Below, one piece after another: positions 62,646 through 64,000 of a stretch of DNA of 64,000 nt; position 1 is the stretch's first letter, and each line of letters starts with the position of its first letter. Source of the DNA: an uncultured Oscillospiraceae bacterium (GTDB lineage Bacteria > Bacillota > Clostridia > Oscillospirales > Ruminococcaceae); assembly GCA_904397845.1 (NCBI GenBank), contig CAJFOX010000019.1, positions 1 to 64,000 of the forward strand, read 5' to 3'. The translations under genes and the position numbers were made by a program. The notes under the pieces were generated by a model. That model saw only the letters and a list, made by a program, of their open reading frames with translations, had not been told where the DNA came from and did no database searches.

Positions 62646-63071
62646 ATGCCTACTTTTAACCAGCTCGTTCGCAAAGGCAGAGAGGTGGTTGAGAAAAAGT
62701 CGACTGCGCCGGCATTGCTGAAAGGATGGAACTCCAAAAAGCGTGTGGCCATTGACCAGAACTCTCCCCAAAAACGCGGTGTATGTACTGCTATCAGAAC
62801 CGCAACACCGAAAAAACCGAACTCTGCATTGAGAAAGATCGCCAGAGTCAAGCTGACCAACGGAATCGAGGCTACCGCCTACATCCCCGGTATCGGCCAC
62901 AACCTGCAGGAGCATAGCGTTGTACTGATTCGTGGTGGACGTGTTAAGGACCTTCCTGGTGTTCGTTACCACATTATCCGTGGTACTTTGGATGCGCAGG
63001 GCGTTGCAAAAAGAATGCAGGCCCGTTCCAAATACGGCGCCAAACGTCCGAAGGCTGGTGCTTCGAAGTAA
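62646..63071 (+). CDS. rpsL: 30S ribosomal protein S12
   Basis: 141 residues. AAGGAGG is 6 bases before the ATG. The family core is complete: [22 protein letters not shown], then [32 protein letters not shown] (streptomycin-region residues wild type), and [40 protein letters not shown]. The protein is a little longer than E. coli S12 (124) because of its N- and C-terminal ends. It stabilises the decoding centre. Confidence 0.97.
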   Translation: MPTFNQLVRKGREVVEKKSTAPALLKGWNSKKRVAIDQNSPQKRGVCTAIRTATPKKPNSALRKIARVKLTNGIEATAYIPGIGHNLQEHSVVLIRGGRVKDLPGVRYHIIRGTLDAQGVAKRMQARSKYGAKRPKAGASK

Positions 63072-63208
63072 GAAATTTCCGATTCAACTGATTTTTGCTG
63101 CTGATGCAGCGGTTAACATATAGATATGTTGCCGTCGTATTGGCACAACGGGAGTTTCGTCACTTTCGAGTACCAATGAATTCATACTATGTGAAGGAGG
63201 GAAGCAAA

Positions 63209-63679
63209 GTGCCAAGAAGAGGTAATATTGCAAAACGTGATGTTTTGCCTGATCCGCTTTACAATTCCAAACTGGTGACACGCCTGATTAACAGCGTAAT
63301 GTACGATGGAAAAAAAGGCGTTGCTCAGAGGATTGTATATGATGCGTTTGATATCGTAAAGGAAAAAACTGGCAAAGATCCTTTGGAAGCTTTCGAGGCT
63401 GCTATGGAGAATATCATGCCTGTTTTGGAGGTAAAGGCTCGCCGTGTCGGTGGTGCTACCTATCAAGTCCCGATTGAAGTCCGTCCGGAAAGGCGTGAAA
63501 CACTGGGTCTGCGCTGGGTAACCCTGTACGCCAGAAATCGTTCAGAAAGAACGATGAAGGAAAGACTGGCAGGAGAAATCATGGACGCCATCAACGAGCA
63601 GGGCGGCGCATTCAAAAAGCGTGAGGATACCCATAAGATGGCGGAGGCGAACAAAGCTTTTGCTCATTACAGATGGTAG
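63209..63679 (+). CDS. rpsG: 30S ribosomal protein S7
   Basis: GGAGGG at 63197 selects the GTG at 63209 ([17 protein letters not shown]), giving 156 residues, exactly the family length; the track's start at 63095 lies in the long spacer. The core [35 protein letters not shown] and the tail [15 protein letters not shown] are typical. S7 nucleates the head of the 30S subunit by binding 16S rRNA and often represses its own operon. The 137-base spacer after rpsL has a small GCTGC-TGAT-GCAGC hairpin. Confidence 0.97.
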   Translation: MPRRGNIAKRDVLPDPLYNSKLVTRLINSVMYDGKKGVAQRIVYDAFDIVKEKTGKDPLEAFEAAMENIMPVLEVKARRVGGATYQVPIEVRPERRETLGLRWVTLYARNRSERTMKERLAGEIMDAINEQGGAFKKREDTHKMAEANKAFAHYRW

Positions 63680-63805
63680 TTTGTTATCCGATATTGGGTA
63701 ATATGCGGGTTTTGCACCCGCTGAAAACAAGGAAGCCCGGTTTGCGTGAGCTTTTTCAAAAGCTTTTGCAGACCTATTTGAGTGATTATCTTGAAGGAGG
63801 ACACT

Positions 63806-64000
63806 ATGCCAAGAGACGTTTCGCTTGAGCAAACTCGTAATATCGGCATAATGGCCCACATTGATGCTGGTAAAACTACCACAACCGAACGTATTTTGTA
63901 TTACACCGGCGTAAATCATAAAATCGGTGAAACGCATGATGGTTCGGCAACAATGGACTGGATGGCGCAGGAGCAGGAGAGAGGTATTACCATTACTTCG
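63806..64000 (+). CDS. fusA: Elongation factor G, 5' part
   Basis: The gene starts at 63806 (AAGGAGG at 63794) and runs off the window after 65 codons. The P-loop reads [20 protein letters not shown], followed by [16 protein letters not shown] and [10 protein letters not shown] (switch region), as in EF-G. It translocates tRNA and mRNA on the ribosome with GTP. The ORF track missed it because it is truncated. It completes the rpsL-rpsG-fusA order of the str operon. Confidence 0.96.
   Translation, partial: MPRDVSLEQTRNIGIMAHIDAGKTTTTERILYYTGVNHKIGETHDGSATMDWMAQEQERGITITS

Noticed and set aside
1-64000. CRISPR arrays, tRNA genes, insertion sequences and prophage genes
   Set aside because: I found no regularly spaced repeats, no tRNA cloverleaf or T-loop motif outside coding frames, and no transposase or integrase frame in the track.

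Overview
The window looks like a chromosomal segment of a spore-forming, anaerobic Firmicute of class Clostridia, probably an Oscillospirales-type gut bacterium. The evidence is low-to-moderate GC, AGGAGG ribosome-binding sites almost everywhere, TTG/GTG starts, and sporulation genes (spoIIE, a SipL-type DUF3794-LysM protein, a sporulation-type polysaccharide deacetylase). There are also fructosamine deglycases typical of intestinal clostridia and the rpoB-rpoC-rpsL-rpsG-fusA order. I see no phage, insertion sequence, CRISPR array or tRNA gene. The placement is inferred from gene content and was not computed.

Layout. 1-119: the 3' end of a 5S rRNA gene and its terminator. 354-1934: a small exported protein with Ca-loop repeats, a sigma-70 family factor and an RsgI-like membrane anti-sigma factor. 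2135-4468: CsoR repressor and a CPx P-type metal ATPase. 4935-8395: two paralogous FrlB-type fructosamine deglycases with matching promoters and leaders, flanking a frameshifted M24 peptidase. 8524-20759: metabolic and housekeeping singletons (PNPOx-like protein, MalY/PatB lyase, redoxin, deacetylase, PepF, MATE pump, XRE regulator with membrane partner, PepV dipeptidase, DUF1622, AbrB-family transporter, TcdA). 21026-23315: a 52-residue protein too short for the ORF track, the SipL-like protein and a small membrane protein. 23699-28076: a three-gene exopolysaccharide cluster. 28284-31292: a BlaI/BlaR1-like pair whose sensor carries a GLUG-type beta-helix instead of a penicillin-binding domain. 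31673-40977: DUF401 transporter, gltX, spoIIE, GNAT, an OGG1-like glycosylase, DUF6062 and a small membrane protein.

41141-44312: rlmB followed by a large membrane protein that I read as a P-type ATPase fold with its CPC and DKTGT motifs lost. 44565-46558: a split chromate transporter with a LysR regulator. 46857-54511: an S1-domain protein, DUF951, then the close-packed run prfA, sua5, coaE and a lytic transglycosylase, followed by an M18 aminopeptidase and a ferredoxin-type aldo-keto reductase. 54680-64000: rpoB, rpoC, rpsL, rpsG and the start of fusA.

How the genes work together. Several cytosolic peptidases (M3, M18, M20, M24), the fructosamine deglycases and the C-S lyase fit growth on peptides and glycated amino acids. 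Three regulator-plus-membrane-partner units (sigma/RsgI-like, BlaI/M56-GLUG, XRE/membrane protein) suggest envelope sensing. The most unusual items are the degenerate P-type ATPase-like protein, the M56-GLUG fusion, the sigma/anti-sigma/Ca-repeat unit, and the duplicated promoter-leader in front of the two frlB paralogs.
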